Source: Lachnospiraceae bacterium (GTDB lineage: Bacteria; Bacillota; Clostridia; Lachnospirales; Lachnospiraceae). From it: a stretch of DNA of 53,706 nucleotides. Where the stretch lies: the NCBI GenBank assembly GCA_017397645.1, contig JAFQIE010000009.1:1-53706 (forward strand), given 5' to 3'. The position numbers and the translations under genes are program-made. Of this stretch, positions 33,718 through 41,380 are shown piece by piece. The notes beneath the pieces were generated by a model. The model saw only the letters and a program-made list of their open reading frames with translations. It made no database searches and had not been told where the DNA came from. Position 1 is the first letter of the stretch. Each line of letters starts with the position of its first letter.

Positions 33718-34659
33718 CTATTGCGCAGAAAAAGTAATCGGTTCAGAATCCGCAATTGTATCGTAATTTTCTGCGTTATAAATATGGAATTTCAGTTCTA
33801 CCTCCTCGATTGCTTCAATACCATTTTCCTCTAAATCGCTGGAAAAAACGGTAATGTCTTCTATTGCCATTTTTCCATCATAGATTTCGGTATAAAATAA
33901 AGGATTCATCATAAATCCATTGATAGACATTTCCTCCACGGAGATGTTCGCATTTTGGCCACTGTTGTTCTCGCAGTAGAGCAAGATGGCAGTGCCCCAA
34001 AAACTGTCTTCGTCCACAGTTTTGCCTACAATTCTGATGCCATTCGCATTGTATAGTTCCGTACCCATGTCATTGGGGGTAGTGTCCATCGTTGTAAAAG
34101 CAGATGTCTGGATGGTGATGCAATCTGTATCAAAGATAGTGTCATAACTCTCGGAATCAGATACGTGGAAATACATCTCTACTTGTCCAACACTTTCGAT
34201 ACCGGCTGCCTTCAACTGACTGTTGGAAAGATACATCACCTCGTTTGCCTTCTTTCCGGCAGCTATTTCTGACGCAAATAGATCGGAAATCATATAATTA
34301 TTCACAATCAAAGCCTTGCATCCAACCATTACGGTTTTGTCGGTGTTATTTTCCAATAATAATTTGATGCCATCACCCCAGATGCTGTCGGTGACATACT
34401 CTACAGCGGTGATAACGATACCGTCTCTGTCTAACAATACCTGCTGTTCTATGGTGACATCACCGGATGCGGTGCTTGTTGCATCCGACACAACCTTATC
34501 TGTCTCATCCACGGTACCCGTTGTCGAGGATGTATCTTTGTTGTCTCCGGATGTTACTATTTGCTTCTCATCGCCCGACTCAGAAGAATCTCCGCATGCG
34601 ACGGCTGCGACAATAATTACTACAACAATAATCGCGATAGTTTTCAGTATTTTTTTCAC
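33718..34659 (-). CDS. Lipoprotein with two tandem copies of an Ig-like/DUF-type domain
   Basis: 313 aa. A Lys start and hydrophobic signal (ILKTIAIIVVVIIVAAVAC) with a lipobox-like AVA-C place it on the outer membrane face as a lipoprotein. A Ser/Thr/Asp-rich linker runs to about residue 70. Two homologous domains of about 105 residues follow. Domain 1 has DGIVITAVEYVTDSIWGDGI and QVEMYFHVSDSESYDTI; domain 2 has NGIRIVGKTVDEDSFWGTAI and EVELKFHIYNAENYDTI. The repeat arose by internal duplication. Function unknown. The family resembles extracellular telomeric-repeat-like/DUF proteins of Clostridia only loosely, so I do not name it. Confidence 0.8.
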   Translation of the reverse strand: MKKILKTIAIIVVVIIVAAVACGDSSESGDEKQIVTSGDNKDTSSTTGTVDETDKVVSDATSTASGDVTIEQQVLLDRDGIVITAVEYVTDSIWGDGIKLLLENNTDKTVMVGCKALIVNNYMISDLFASEIAAGKKANEVMYLSNSQLKAAGIESVGQVEMYFHVSDSESYDTIFDTDCITIQTSAFTTMDTTPNDMGTELYNANGIRIVGKTVDEDSFWGTAILLYCENNSGQNANISVEEMSINGFMMNPLFYTEIYDGKMAIEDITVFSSDLEENGIEAIEEVELKFHIYNAENYDTIADSEPITFSAQ

Positions 34660-34752
34660 TTTAGTGCCTCCTTATGGTGTGTTATTTTTGCACATTATAG
34701 CACACCATCTGCGGCACCGTTGCCCCCTGTAGGGTGGCAAGTCACCCACAAT

Positions 34753-35214
34753 TTACTCTTGTACACCACTGGTCCGTAGGGGTGGCATCCCTCGGGAACT
34801 TAAAATCGTGTTGACATCTAGTATACTTCCGGGTCTGTCCTTGAACAAAACCAATAACAGCGCATCCCTGGTTACCTTGGCATACAGGGGCTGCATTCCA
34901 TACTTTTTCAAGGCTCTTTGAGTTTCGTCCACTGTAAAGTTTGCCGCATAACAAATACGCAGGATCACATCTCTCTGTCTGGTCCTTTTCTCTCCGGACA
35001 GCAATTTATAACCATATCTCTCCGGTATATCGGCTCTTAAAAACACCGTCTGCTGGCTGACACCCTTCTTCTTAAACAGAGTTTTGAAGTATTCTATGAA
35101 AGCCTTATCGTCATCGGTTACACTGTCTTTGTTTTCCTTGCAGAATTGGGAAAAGTTTTTCACATGTGTGTTATTCAATACTTCTTCTAATTCGGTTGTG
35201 CTTTTCTCTTTCAC
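34753..35214 (-). CDS. HTH-type protein paired with a Ser/Thr kinase
   Basis: 153 aa. A charged N-terminal region precedes a helix-turn-helix-like core at about residues 40-100 (FIEYFKTLFKKKGVSQQTVFLRADIPERYGYKLLSGEKR), with the KLLSGEKRTRQRDVILR recognition-helix region. Then comes YAANFTVDETQRALKKYGM, a pattern known to me from Lachnospiraceae genes next to eukaryotic-type kinases. It diverges from the kinase at 35269 with only 54 bp between starts, so it probably shares control with, or is phosphorylated by, the kinase. Confidence 0.75.
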   Translation of the reverse strand: MKEKSTTELEEVLNNTHVKNFSQFCKENKDSVTDDDKAFIEYFKTLFKKKGVSQQTVFLRADIPERYGYKLLSGEKRTRQRDVILRICYAANFTVDETQRALKKYGMQPLYAKVTRDALLLVLFKDRPGSILDVNTILSSRGMPPLRTSGVQE

Positions 35215-35268
35215 TTTATTTCTCCAATCTGTTATAATATACTCAACAAAAGATGAGAGGTAATTCAG

Positions 35269-36342
35269 ATGACTGACTCCTTACAATCTGCTTTATCAGA
35301 TTATGAAACAATTGCAACGCTGAACCGGGACCACCATATAGAACTGGTGCAACATAGAGCCACGCAGGGCATCTATGTAAAAAAGCAGCTTGCTGTTTAT
35401 AATACTAACATTTTTCAGGAATTGTTGCTACACCCCGTTCAAGGAGTTCCTAAAGTCATTGATTACGAAGAAGTGAACGGATGTCTAACGGTGATTGAAA
35501 CCTATATTTCCGGAACTTCTTTGGATGAAATCTTAAGTACCGCAGATTTAGAGTTTGCCACCATCACAAAATACGCTGCAGAATTGTGTGATATCCTGAT
35601 TCAATTACATGCATTTCAACCACCTATTGTTCATCGTGACATCAAACCGTCTAATATTATCATCACAGAGCAAAACCATGTGGTTCTGATAGATTTCAAC
35701 GCCGCAAAACAATTCTGCTCCCCGGATTCAAACGACACTGTCTTAATCGGCACAAAGGGTTACGCTGCGCCCGAACAATACGGATTCGGCTCGTCCTCGC
35801 CTAAAACAGATATTTATGCCATGGGCGTGCTCCTAAAGGAACTTACCGCATCCCTGCCGGATGTTCCCGCATATTTTACGAGTATTATAAATAAATGCAT
35901 AGAACTAAATCCCAACGATCGCTATCAGACCGTTTCGGAGTTAAAGGCTGCTTTGCTGCATAATCCATCTGAGGCGCCTGAAAAAATTAAGCGTCAAAGG
36001 CGATGGTATGATTGGTTGTTATTGCCCGGATTCAGAGGCGGTACTGTGTGGAAAATACTTGTATCCCTTCCCTGCTACATTCTGCTTTTCACCCTGTGCC
36101 TCTCCCTGGAGGTAAAGGATACTACCAGACCGGAATTGTGGGTGGAACGGTTCTTCTGCCTAACGACTTTCCTCTCCATCATTTTAGGCACCTTTAATTA
36201 TATGGGAATCCACAAGTACTTCCTGCTCTGTAGAAGTAAGGACCCCCTGATCCGAGTCATAGGAATCATACTCTTGGACGTACTGCTGGCTTCCATCTCT
36301 CTCATCACGATGCTGATGGTGCAAGAGATTTTCTTTCCGTGA
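35269..36342 (+). CDS. Membrane-anchored eukaryotic-type serine/threonine protein kinase
   Basis: 357 aa. The kinase domain covers about residues 15-235: candidate ATP-anchoring Lys39 in YVKKQ, catalytic loop HRDIKPSN (122-129), then DFNAAK (142-147) in place of the usual DFG, APEQYG (167-172) and TDIYAMGV (180-187). A glycine-rich P-loop is not evident, and DFN is unusual though found in some active kinases. Residues about 250-355 hold three hydrophobic segments, so the kinase is tethered at the membrane from its C-terminal side. AGAGG lies before ATG 35269. Divergent HTH gene at 34753-35214 is the likely partner. Confidence 0.86.
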   Translation: MTDSLQSALSDYETIATLNRDHHIELVQHRATQGIYVKKQLAVYNTNIFQELLLHPVQGVPKVIDYEEVNGCLTVIETYISGTSLDEILSTADLEFATITKYAAELCDILIQLHAFQPPIVHRDIKPSNIIITEQNHVVLIDFNAAKQFCSPDSNDTVLIGTKGYAAPEQYGFGSSSPKTDIYAMGVLLKELTASLPDVPAYFTSIINKCIELNPNDRYQTVSELKAALLHNPSEAPEKIKRQRRWYDWLLLPGFRGGTVWKILVSLPCYILLFTLCLSLEVKDTTRPELWVERFFCLTTFLSIILGTFNYMGIHKYFLLCRSKDPLIRVIGIILLDVLLASISLITMLMVQEIFFP

Positions 36343-36460
36343 TGATTGGGACGCCTGATATGCTCTTTATGAGATTTATTATAGCACACTCTATGGAATA
36401 AAGTGCCACCAGTGTGGTGGGAAGTCGGGGGAGATTGGAGATAGAATATGGGATATGGGA

Positions 36461-36485
36461 AAAGGACGAGCGTTGCTCGTCCTTT
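36461..36485. terminator. Hairpin between the kinase gene and the next minus-strand gene
   Basis: Perfect 11-bp stem AAAGGACGAGC (36461-36471) / GCTCGTCCTTT (36475-36485) with GTT loop. It lies between the convergent genes ending at 36342 and 36507. Confidence 0.65.
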
Positions 36486-36506
36486 CGATTTGAAAACAAT
36501 ACATGT

Positions 36507-36782
36507 TTATGTTAAATTTTGATTCCTATCTCTTTTCAAATAGTTAATAATCTCGTCAACAAGTTCCGGATGCCATGCATTAGAGTTTAATACTCCTTTA
36601 TGCCACATCGAAAACTTGGCTCCTTTATCAGTGGTTCCCCAGCCATTACCATAGTGAATTAATAAGCCCATTTTTTCCATAATCTTATTTAGTGCATTTA
36701 CGCTTTTAACATCAAATCCCATATTCTTCAATTTATTAACAATTTCCATTTTGTGTAAATCTCCATTGCAATTGTAAGGCAT
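36507..36782 (-). CDS. Small winged-helix-like protein (antirepressor KilAC-type pattern)
   Basis: 91 aa from ATG 36782 (GGAG 8 bases upstream). The pattern L-x2-MG-x6-LN-x3-[ME]-x2-G...GWGTTDKGAKFSMW, and a C-terminal NAWHPELVDEIINYL, is shared with the gene at 38068-38451 (LEKINYQVW...WNITEKGRQHS...). It recalls the C-terminal domains of phage antirepressors. Function unknown. Start of the accessory block of small minus-strand genes; 17 bp behind the membrane gene at 36800. Confidence 0.65.
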   Translation of the reverse strand: MPYNCNGDLHKMEIVNKLKNMGFDVKSVNALNKIMEKMGLLIHYGNGWGTTDKGAKFSMWHKGVLNSNAWHPELVDEIINYLKRDRNQNLT

Positions 36783-36799
36783 GCTCTTCATCTCCAATC

Positions 36800-37192
36800 T
36801 TAAATCATATTAATTATAAAGAATATCGCTATTCCCCATATAACAATGGCCCAAATACCTCCTGTAATAGCTTGCAGTCCGTCAACAAAATTATGAATTC
36901 TCGATTTATCACGAATTATCCACTTCCTTGTAATGACTATTAAAAACAGTCCTATTTTCGAAAAAGGAGCTATTAAGTCATATCCTAAAGCAGATAAATA
37001 AGCCTCTCCTACCGAACGACTGCTCTTTTGAATCTTACAAGCAAGTAAATGTATCACCACAAATAACAGATATGCACAACCAAAGATCGCCAATGCATAT
37101 AGCATATCTGGATTCCCCATAGACATTGAACCAAGAACGGTTAACAACATCGCCCATAGAGCAGTCCTTCTAAAGACTCCTATTATGTACAT
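36800..37192 (-). CDS. Small predicted membrane protein
   Basis: 130 aa with three or four hydrophobic segments: about residues 9-24, 28-50 (MLYALAIFGCAYLLFVVIHLL), 70-88 and 108-128 (GGIWAIVIWGIAIFFIINMI). Basic loops lie between them (KIQKSSRSVGE, ITRKWIIRDKSR). No family is recognised. Same strand as its neighbours in the small-gene block. Confidence 0.65.
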   Translation of the reverse strand: MYIIGVFRRTALWAMLLTVLGSMSMGNPDMLYALAIFGCAYLLFVVIHLLACKIQKSSRSVGEAYLSALGYDLIAPFSKIGLFLIVITRKWIIRDKSRIHNFVDGLQAITGGIWAIVIWGIAIFFIINMI

Positions 37193-37251
37193 CCTATATC
37201 CACCCCTCTTTCCTTTCTTCCAGATATGTGCCTTGTAGAAAACAATTGTGC

Positions 37252-37374
37252 TTACCGCGCATTATCTGATACCGCCTCTTGGCGGCTAGCTCTGCATCGC
37301 TTACAACATTCATAAAGCACAAGTTTGTCGTTATCATTCTTCATAAGAAGAAATCTAGAGAGCACATTAATCAT
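37252..37374 (-). pseudogene. Small CCKRC zinc-ribbon ORF, probably a remnant copy of the gene at 37708
   Basis: A 40-aa ORF whose ATG (37374) overlaps the stop of the 56-aa gene upstream (GATGATTAATG). Its middle part, NDNDKLVLYECCKRCRAS, parallels INDVGKLEHQGCCKRCRNN at the C-terminus of the 115-aa protein encoded at 37708-38055, and the DNA is visibly similar too. The CxxC partner of the ribbon is absent, so it can be a decayed 3' fragment or a minimal expressed peptide. Confidence 0.45.
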
Positions 37375-37537
37375 CAAGATATTTGAGTATTGTTTCTTCT
37401 TGTATTTTGCCATCCTGAACATCAGCTAAAGTCTCGTTAGCTGCTTCTTCTCCAAACATGTCTAAAAGCTTATCATAGGTATCAATAGACATTTTCGGAT
37501 GAGTATCCTTTCCATACTTGTCTGCAAACCAGCCCAT
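37367..37537 (-). CDS. Small hypothetical protein
   Basis: 56 aa from ATG 37537 with AAAGGAG about 9 bases upstream; the ORF can be extended to 37576 but without a ribosome site. Sequence: a GWFADKYGKDTHP start, then an acidic helical part (TYDKLLDMFGEEAANETL) and ILKYLDD at the end. No domain recognised. The downstream 40-aa ORF overlaps its stop. Confidence 0.6.
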   Translation of the reverse strand: MGWFADKYGKDTHPKMSIDTYDKLLDMFGEEAANETLADVQDGKIQEETILKYLDD

Positions 37538-37707
37538 AAGTATGTTCTCCTTTACTATAAAATATTTAAAAACCATTATTCAATTTGTGAATCTACGTAT
37601 ATTTTTATTGTACCACTTCTTACGCAGATGCTATTGATTATTCATTCTGATGTTCCATTATCTTTCTCCTTTTTTAAAAATGTAATAAATGTTGTCGTTT
37701 ATTTCAT

Positions 37708-38055
37708 TTACCACATATTGTCTAAAGATAACTTGTCTGATTTATTATTCCTACATCGCTTACAGCATCCTTGATGCTCAAGTTTACCGACGTCATTTAT
37801 TCTATAACCAAAAATCACCGTAATTTCATCCATTCCATAAGCTTTTCGCCCGCATATAGGGCATTCCAGTATGACTTCTTCCTGTTCTTCTGTCTGGCAT
37901 CCCCCCTCGCGCTCTGGATGCTGTTTTTGTGCACAACTCAGTTTGTTTTTAAAGTAATTGACAACTTGAGCGCCCTTTTTATATGTAAAAACACACCCTG
38001 CCACACATACAGGAATCATTAGCATCATTCCTTTATAAATCCCTTTTTTACCCAT
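37708..38055 (-). CDS. Membrane-anchored zinc-ribbon protein
   Basis: 115 aa from ATG 38055 (AGGAGG 8 bases upstream; ATG 38061 is too close to it). N-terminal TM at about residues 10-26 (MMLMIPVCVAGCVFTYKKG) is followed by a Gln/Glu-rich linker. The zinc ribbon has CPICGRKAYG near 65 and CCKRCRNN near 98, with FGYRINDVGKLEHQG between. Its C-terminal part has a second, shortened copy at 37252-37344. Function unknown. Confidence 0.7.
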   Translation of the reverse strand: MGKKGIYKGMMLMIPVCVAGCVFTYKKGAQVVNYFKNKLSCAQKQHPEREGGCQTEEQEEVILECPICGRKAYGMDEITVIFGYRINDVGKLEHQGCCKRCRNNKSDKLSLDNMW

Positions 38056-38067
38056 TGCCATTACCTC

Positions 38068-38451
38068 CTATTCATAATCTTTAGAGTCATAATATAGTTT
38101 GCTTGTGTGCCCGCATTTTTTGCATTCCCAGTTTTGCAATTCAAAGTCAAATCCAGATTGGGTAGACAAGTATGCACCACACTTATCACAATAGAAGTAC
38201 TTCTTGGTAATCTTTCCTCTTACCCGCGTAACTTCAACTAACGTATCAAAATCCCAAAGTATCGCTCTAACAAAAGGATTTCGAGATTTTTTGCTATGCT
38301 GGCGACCTTTTTCTGTGATATTCCACATTTCGGTCTTCGATGGCCCAGCATCCTTCCACACCTGATAATTGATTTTTTCAAGATACTCGTTAAACTCGTC
38401 CTCACTAATTCCCATTGACTGTGCCCATTTTTTCGCGGTTACCATTTTCAT
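38068..38451 (-). CDS. Protein with antirepressor-like N-terminus and C-terminal zinc ribbon
   Basis: 127 aa from ATG 38451 (GGAGG 8 bases upstream). N-terminal residues 1-60 (TAKKWAQSMGISEDEFNEYL...WNITEKGRQHSKKSRNPFVRAILWD) match the pattern seen in the 91-aa protein at 36507. The C-terminal residues 80-125 form a ribbon with YCDKCGAYL near 90 and CKKCGHTSKL near 112. It follows the NERD gene by 14 bp and may work with it as a DNA- or RNA-contacting partner (inference). Confidence 0.7.
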   Translation of the reverse strand: MKMVTAKKWAQSMGISEDEFNEYLEKINYQVWKDAGPSKTEMWNITEKGRQHSKKSRNPFVRAILWDFDTLVEVTRVRGKITKKYFYCDKCGAYLSTQSGFDFELQNWECKKCGHTSKLYYDSKDYE

Positions 38452-38465
38452 AGTGAATACCTCCA

Positions 38466-39503
38466 TTATATATTTTTTTGTTTGCGAGCATATTTTACAA
38501 AAAGGAATCCAGATGCTATCGCAAATGTAACTGCCATTACAGCTCTTCCTACCCGTTTTATAGATGATGTGTCTTCCAATGCATTTATATAAACCGGGGT
38601 GTTATCCCTGTTATTTTGACAATCATCAGATACCGCTTTCTGTTTATTTGCTTTTGCAAATTCAAGCATTGCAAGAAGTTCTGCAAAATCTTCCTGATAA
38701 CGGCGGACATCAAAGTCAAACGAATACGCCTCCTGATTTTTCGTATTCTCAATAACCCGCTGGATACTATCCATTTCATTTACAGAGATGTCACCATTAA
38801 CTCCTTTTTCATCAATTATGTATGCCAAATGACTCACAAAACATGTTCGTATTAGCGGAAATTTATTGCGGACCTCTATTCCATTGTTTGTAAACACAAG
38901 CACACTTTTTATACAAATATGCCCATAGCCCGCTTCCTTAAGGATTGCTCTAAGCATTTCTTCTTTGATTGCCATTTTATCAGCAATATTACAATCTTTT
39001 CGAAGATACTCTCCGGTTCTATAATAATTACCTTCAGCATCAATAAAAATATCCTTCGCAGTATTTTTAACCTCAATAATGGTTAAACACTTAGGAGTAA
39101 TTACTACTGCATCAATCTCTGTTCTAAATTTTTCATTACTTAGTTCAACATTTTTTATCACTCTATTTGGTGATTGAATATTTTCAAGTGCTTTAAAGGC
39201 TCTATACTCTCCTTTAATGCCAGAAATCTCCGCTTTAATGTGGTTTGATAATGTTCTGCTATCATCTCTAAATTTTCTTAGTTTTTCATCAGCCACATTC
39301 CCGCACTCTTCGTTGATTTGCTCTAAATGCTTTACAACGTCCCATATTTTAAGTTCCGCTATATTAGCATGTTCTCCGTTAAATGTTAACTCTACAATTT
39401 CTTGCTGTAGCGCAAACATTTCGGGAAGAAGTTCTTTTTTAGGATATCCTGTCTTACTAAAACTGTTCATTTGATTCAAAATTTCTTCAATTCTTTTTTC
39501 CAT
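38466..39503 (-). CDS. NERD-domain (nuclease-related) membrane-tethered protein
   Basis: 345 aa. The N-terminal helical region (1-90) is followed by a NERD domain at about 95-220. Its PD-(D/E)xK-like acid residues are visible: E99 in IKGEYRAFKAL, D131 in FRTEIDAVVITPK, and E144-V-K146 in LTIIEVKNTAKD. A helical region runs to about 300. A C-terminal TM segment covers about 320-338 (VGRAVMAVTFAIASGFLFVKY). NERD proteins are thought to process DNA and often occur in defence contexts. The upstream small gene at 39476-39646 overlaps its start by 28 bp. Membrane tethering of a nuclease-like domain is notable. Confidence 0.82.
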   Translation of the reverse strand: MEKRIEEILNQMNSFSKTGYPKKELLPEMFALQQEIVELTFNGEHANIAELKIWDVVKHLEQINEECGNVADEKLRKFRDDSRTLSNHIKAEISGIKGEYRAFKALENIQSPNRVIKNVELSNEKFRTEIDAVVITPKCLTIIEVKNTAKDIFIDAEGNYYRTGEYLRKDCNIADKMAIKEEMLRAILKEAGYGHICIKSVLVFTNNGIEVRNKFPLIRTCFVSHLAYIIDEKGVNGDISVNEMDSIQRVIENTKNQEAYSFDFDVRRYQEDFAELLAMLEFAKANKQKAVSDDCQNNRDNTPVYINALEDTSSIKRVGRAVMAVTFAIASGFLFVKYARKQKNI

Positions 39504-39646
39504 TTATTTTTCTCCTTTAAAATTGTTTTCGCGATTCCTCTATCTTCGACATTAACTTCAACTCCGAGTGTTTTCATAAATTCCGGGTGTTTCTTTTGTT
39601 TATCCAGCAACCGAAGTGCTAAAATTCTTTGTTTTGCACTCATCAT
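39476..39646 (-). CDS. Small conserved-looking protein with AKQRILALRLLDK motif
   Basis: 56 aa from ATG 39646 (AGGAG about 11 bases upstream; a second ATG is adjacent). MSAKQRILALRLLDKQKKHPEFMKTLGVE is a helical motif I have seen in small Lachnospiraceae accessory proteins (consensus ERILAIRL...P...A..LGI). The Lys-rich tail is ILKEKNKWKKELKKF. It overlaps the NERD start by 28 bp, suggesting coupled translation. Confidence 0.6.
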   Translation of the reverse strand: MMSAKQRILALRLLDKQKKHPEFMKTLGVEVNVEDRGIAKTILKEKNKWKKELKKF

Positions 39647-39805
39647 ATCCGCGTCCGCTCCTGTAATAATTTCAATCGCAAATTTATGATACAATGTATC
39701 GAGGCAACGAAAAACAATTGCTTTTGGAAAATAAGACTGGCTAATTTGCTAAAACAGGAAAAAATACGCTTAGACTTTTGCCTAAGCGCCACAAAAATTT
39801 ATTTG

Positions 39806-40309
39806 TTATGAATCAGAACGTAATTTCATTTTTTCACACCACAACTGAAGAGCCTCGACTGTAGCGGCAACATATTCTAATTCTTCATATATTTTATCAA
39901 AATCATCCCTCTCATCCTCTGAAATCGTTTCGTCACTAAGAATCTCCATCAACCTTATTTTATTATGATTAACATTTCTTAAAGTGACCGCCATATTCAC
40001 TAGAATCTCATGTATACCTTTAGAATATGTAACTTGAGGAACATCCTTTTCCCCTATTTCGCATTGATGACAACAGTAATAGTTTCTCAACTCTGGCATA
40101 TTATATGCTTTTGATAAAGCAACAATATCCTCTGGATGAATTCTAATTGACTCTTCTTCTATTTTAACTAATTTATATTTATCAAGATAGTTGTACTTGC
40201 CTTGGTCAATTTTTAAAATCTCATCAGCGGCTTTTTCTCGACTCCACCCCAAGCTATCTCGCGCTTCCTGATAAACACTTTTATTCTCTTTTGTCGACTT
40301 TCTACCCAT
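39806..40309 (-). CDS. XRE-like HTH protein with YCCHQC motif (paralogue A)
   Basis: 167 aa. The N-terminal HTH (residues 1-55) starts with GRKSTKENKSVYQEARDSLG. The conserved HPEDIVALSKAYNMPELRNYYCCHQCEIGEKDVP segment near 60-90 carries a Cys-Cys-x-x-Cys/His cluster. The C-terminal half is a helical bundle. It is paralogous to the protein at 44880-45392 on the opposite strand (GRQSTRENKTMYQ...YFCSHKCDIGKKYVP). The two flank the WYL/PolC-like genes. Likely DNA-binding regulators; the Cys/His motif may bind zinc. Confidence 0.78.
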   Translation of the reverse strand: MGRKSTKENKSVYQEARDSLGWSREKAADEILKIDQGKYNYLDKYKLVKIEEESIRIHPEDIVALSKAYNMPELRNYYCCHQCEIGEKDVPQVTYSKGIHEILVNMAVTLRNVNHNKIRLMEILSDETISEDERDDFDKIYEELEYVAATVEALQLWCEKMKLRSDS

Positions 40310-40376
40310 TATATAGCCCTCTCTTTATAACAAAGCATATATCGTAGTTTCCGAATATCTTTGTTTACATTCAAAA

Positions 40377-40766
40377 TCATTCATTGTATTTTGCTTCTGA
40401 ACCTACCATGTCTTCTCGATCCACTCTTCTCATTAATCCTTTGTTAAGTACTGTATATATCTTTTCCCCCATTTCATCATGAACCTTTCTCTCTATCATT
40501 TTCTTTCTAACATATCTCACGCCTTTAGGAATAAAATACAAAACGCCAGATATACTAATGGTGATAACACTCCCCTTAACCACACCTCTTCTCTCACCCT
40601 TGACAAACCCTTTCTTTTCGCCCTCTATTAGGGCATAATTAAAGATATTTTTTACTCCTTTTAACATATTCCCTTCGCCGATGGTTTTAAGTGGCTTTGT
40701 TACATCGGGTGCTGCCGCAGTTTCTATATTCAACAACTCCTCTATTTTCTTACTTATACTACTCAT
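40377..40766 (-). CDS. Small predicted membrane-associated protein
   Basis: 129 aa from ATG 40766 (GGAGG upstream). A Lys/Glu/Gly-rich stretch (EGEKKGFVKGERRGVVKG) precedes one hydrophobic segment at about residues 72-88 (VITISISGVLYFIPKGV) and a basic C-terminal region. No recognised family. Its start overlaps the end of the HTH gene at 40759-41223, so the two are co-translated. Confidence 0.65.
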   Translation of the reverse strand: MSSISKKIEELLNIETAAAPDVTKPLKTIGEGNMLKGVKNIFNYALIEGEKKGFVKGERRGVVKGSVITISISGVLYFIPKGVRYVRKKMIERKVHDEMGEKIYTVLNKGLMRRVDREDMVGSEAKYNE

Positions 40767-41223
40767 CTTCGCCCTCCTTAATAAACAAGTTTTCAATTAG
40801 CTTTTGGAATTCAATAATTTGCATCTGGTCGGATTCTATCTGCTTTTGGAGCTGAAAAATAGTTTCTTCCTTTGCTTTAATGGCATCCGTACATTTTTGA
40901 ATTTCTCCGCGAAGGAAGTGAGCAACATCATTGTTGGAAACACGAGCCCTCTTTAATTGTTCTGCTTCAATGAACTTTTGCGCAATCAATCCACCTACCA
41001 TAACAGTCGACATCACTGCCACGCCAGCTAATGAAGCTCTGGCCACATCTGCATATTTGGGTGAGGATCTTAAAAACTCCTGAAGAGCAGTTTCATATAC
41101 AATATGACCACCCTTTTTGGACACTATTGTCGCATCAAGTTTTTTCTCACGAATCCATCGACGAACTGTCTCTGGGTTTGTTTTCAACATATCGGCGATT
41201 TCTTTTACACTATAAGTCTTCAT
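40759..41223 (-). CDS. MerR/excisionase-type HTH protein with TM segment and coiled coil
   Basis: 154 aa from ATG 41223 (GGAG 8 bases upstream). The N-terminal DNA-binding domain YSVKEIADMLKTNPETVRRWIREKKLDA is a typical MerR-like/excisionase helix-turn-helix. A hydrophobic stretch at about residues 58-80 (SLAGVAVMSTVMVGGLIAQ) follows, then a coiled coil at about 105-145 (KEETIFQLQKQIESDQMQII). A DNA-binding domain linked to the membrane is unusual. A 23-bp perfect palindrome overlaps its promoter. Confidence 0.75.
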   Translation of the reverse strand: MKTYSVKEIADMLKTNPETVRRWIREKKLDATIVSKKGGHIVYETALQEFLRSSPKYADVARASLAGVAVMSTVMVGGLIAQKFIEAEQLKRARVSNNDVAHFLRGEIQKCTDAIKAKEETIFQLQKQIESDQMQIIEFQKLIENLFIKEGEDE

Positions 41224-41250
41224 GCCCTCATCTCCTTCCGAATCAAGTAT

Positions 41251-41279
41251 AATATAACACAACATTGTTGTGTTATCAA
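41251..41279 (-). promoter_or_regulatory. Promoter with 23-bp palindromic operator before the MerR-like gene
   Basis: On the minus strand TTGATA (41279-41274), 17-bp spacer, TATATT (41256-41251). A perfect 11-bp inverted repeat (ATAACACAACA, centre T, TGTTGTGTTAT; 41254-41276) fills the spacer. Likely autoregulation by the downstream HTH protein. Confidence 0.68.
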
Positions 41280-41380
41280 GATAAATGTAGCATTAAATTA
41301 TAGTATTAAATTTTGAAATTCCAAAAACACCACACAATATTGAAATTCGTCTTGCTTTTTATCTCACCATATTTCTACCT

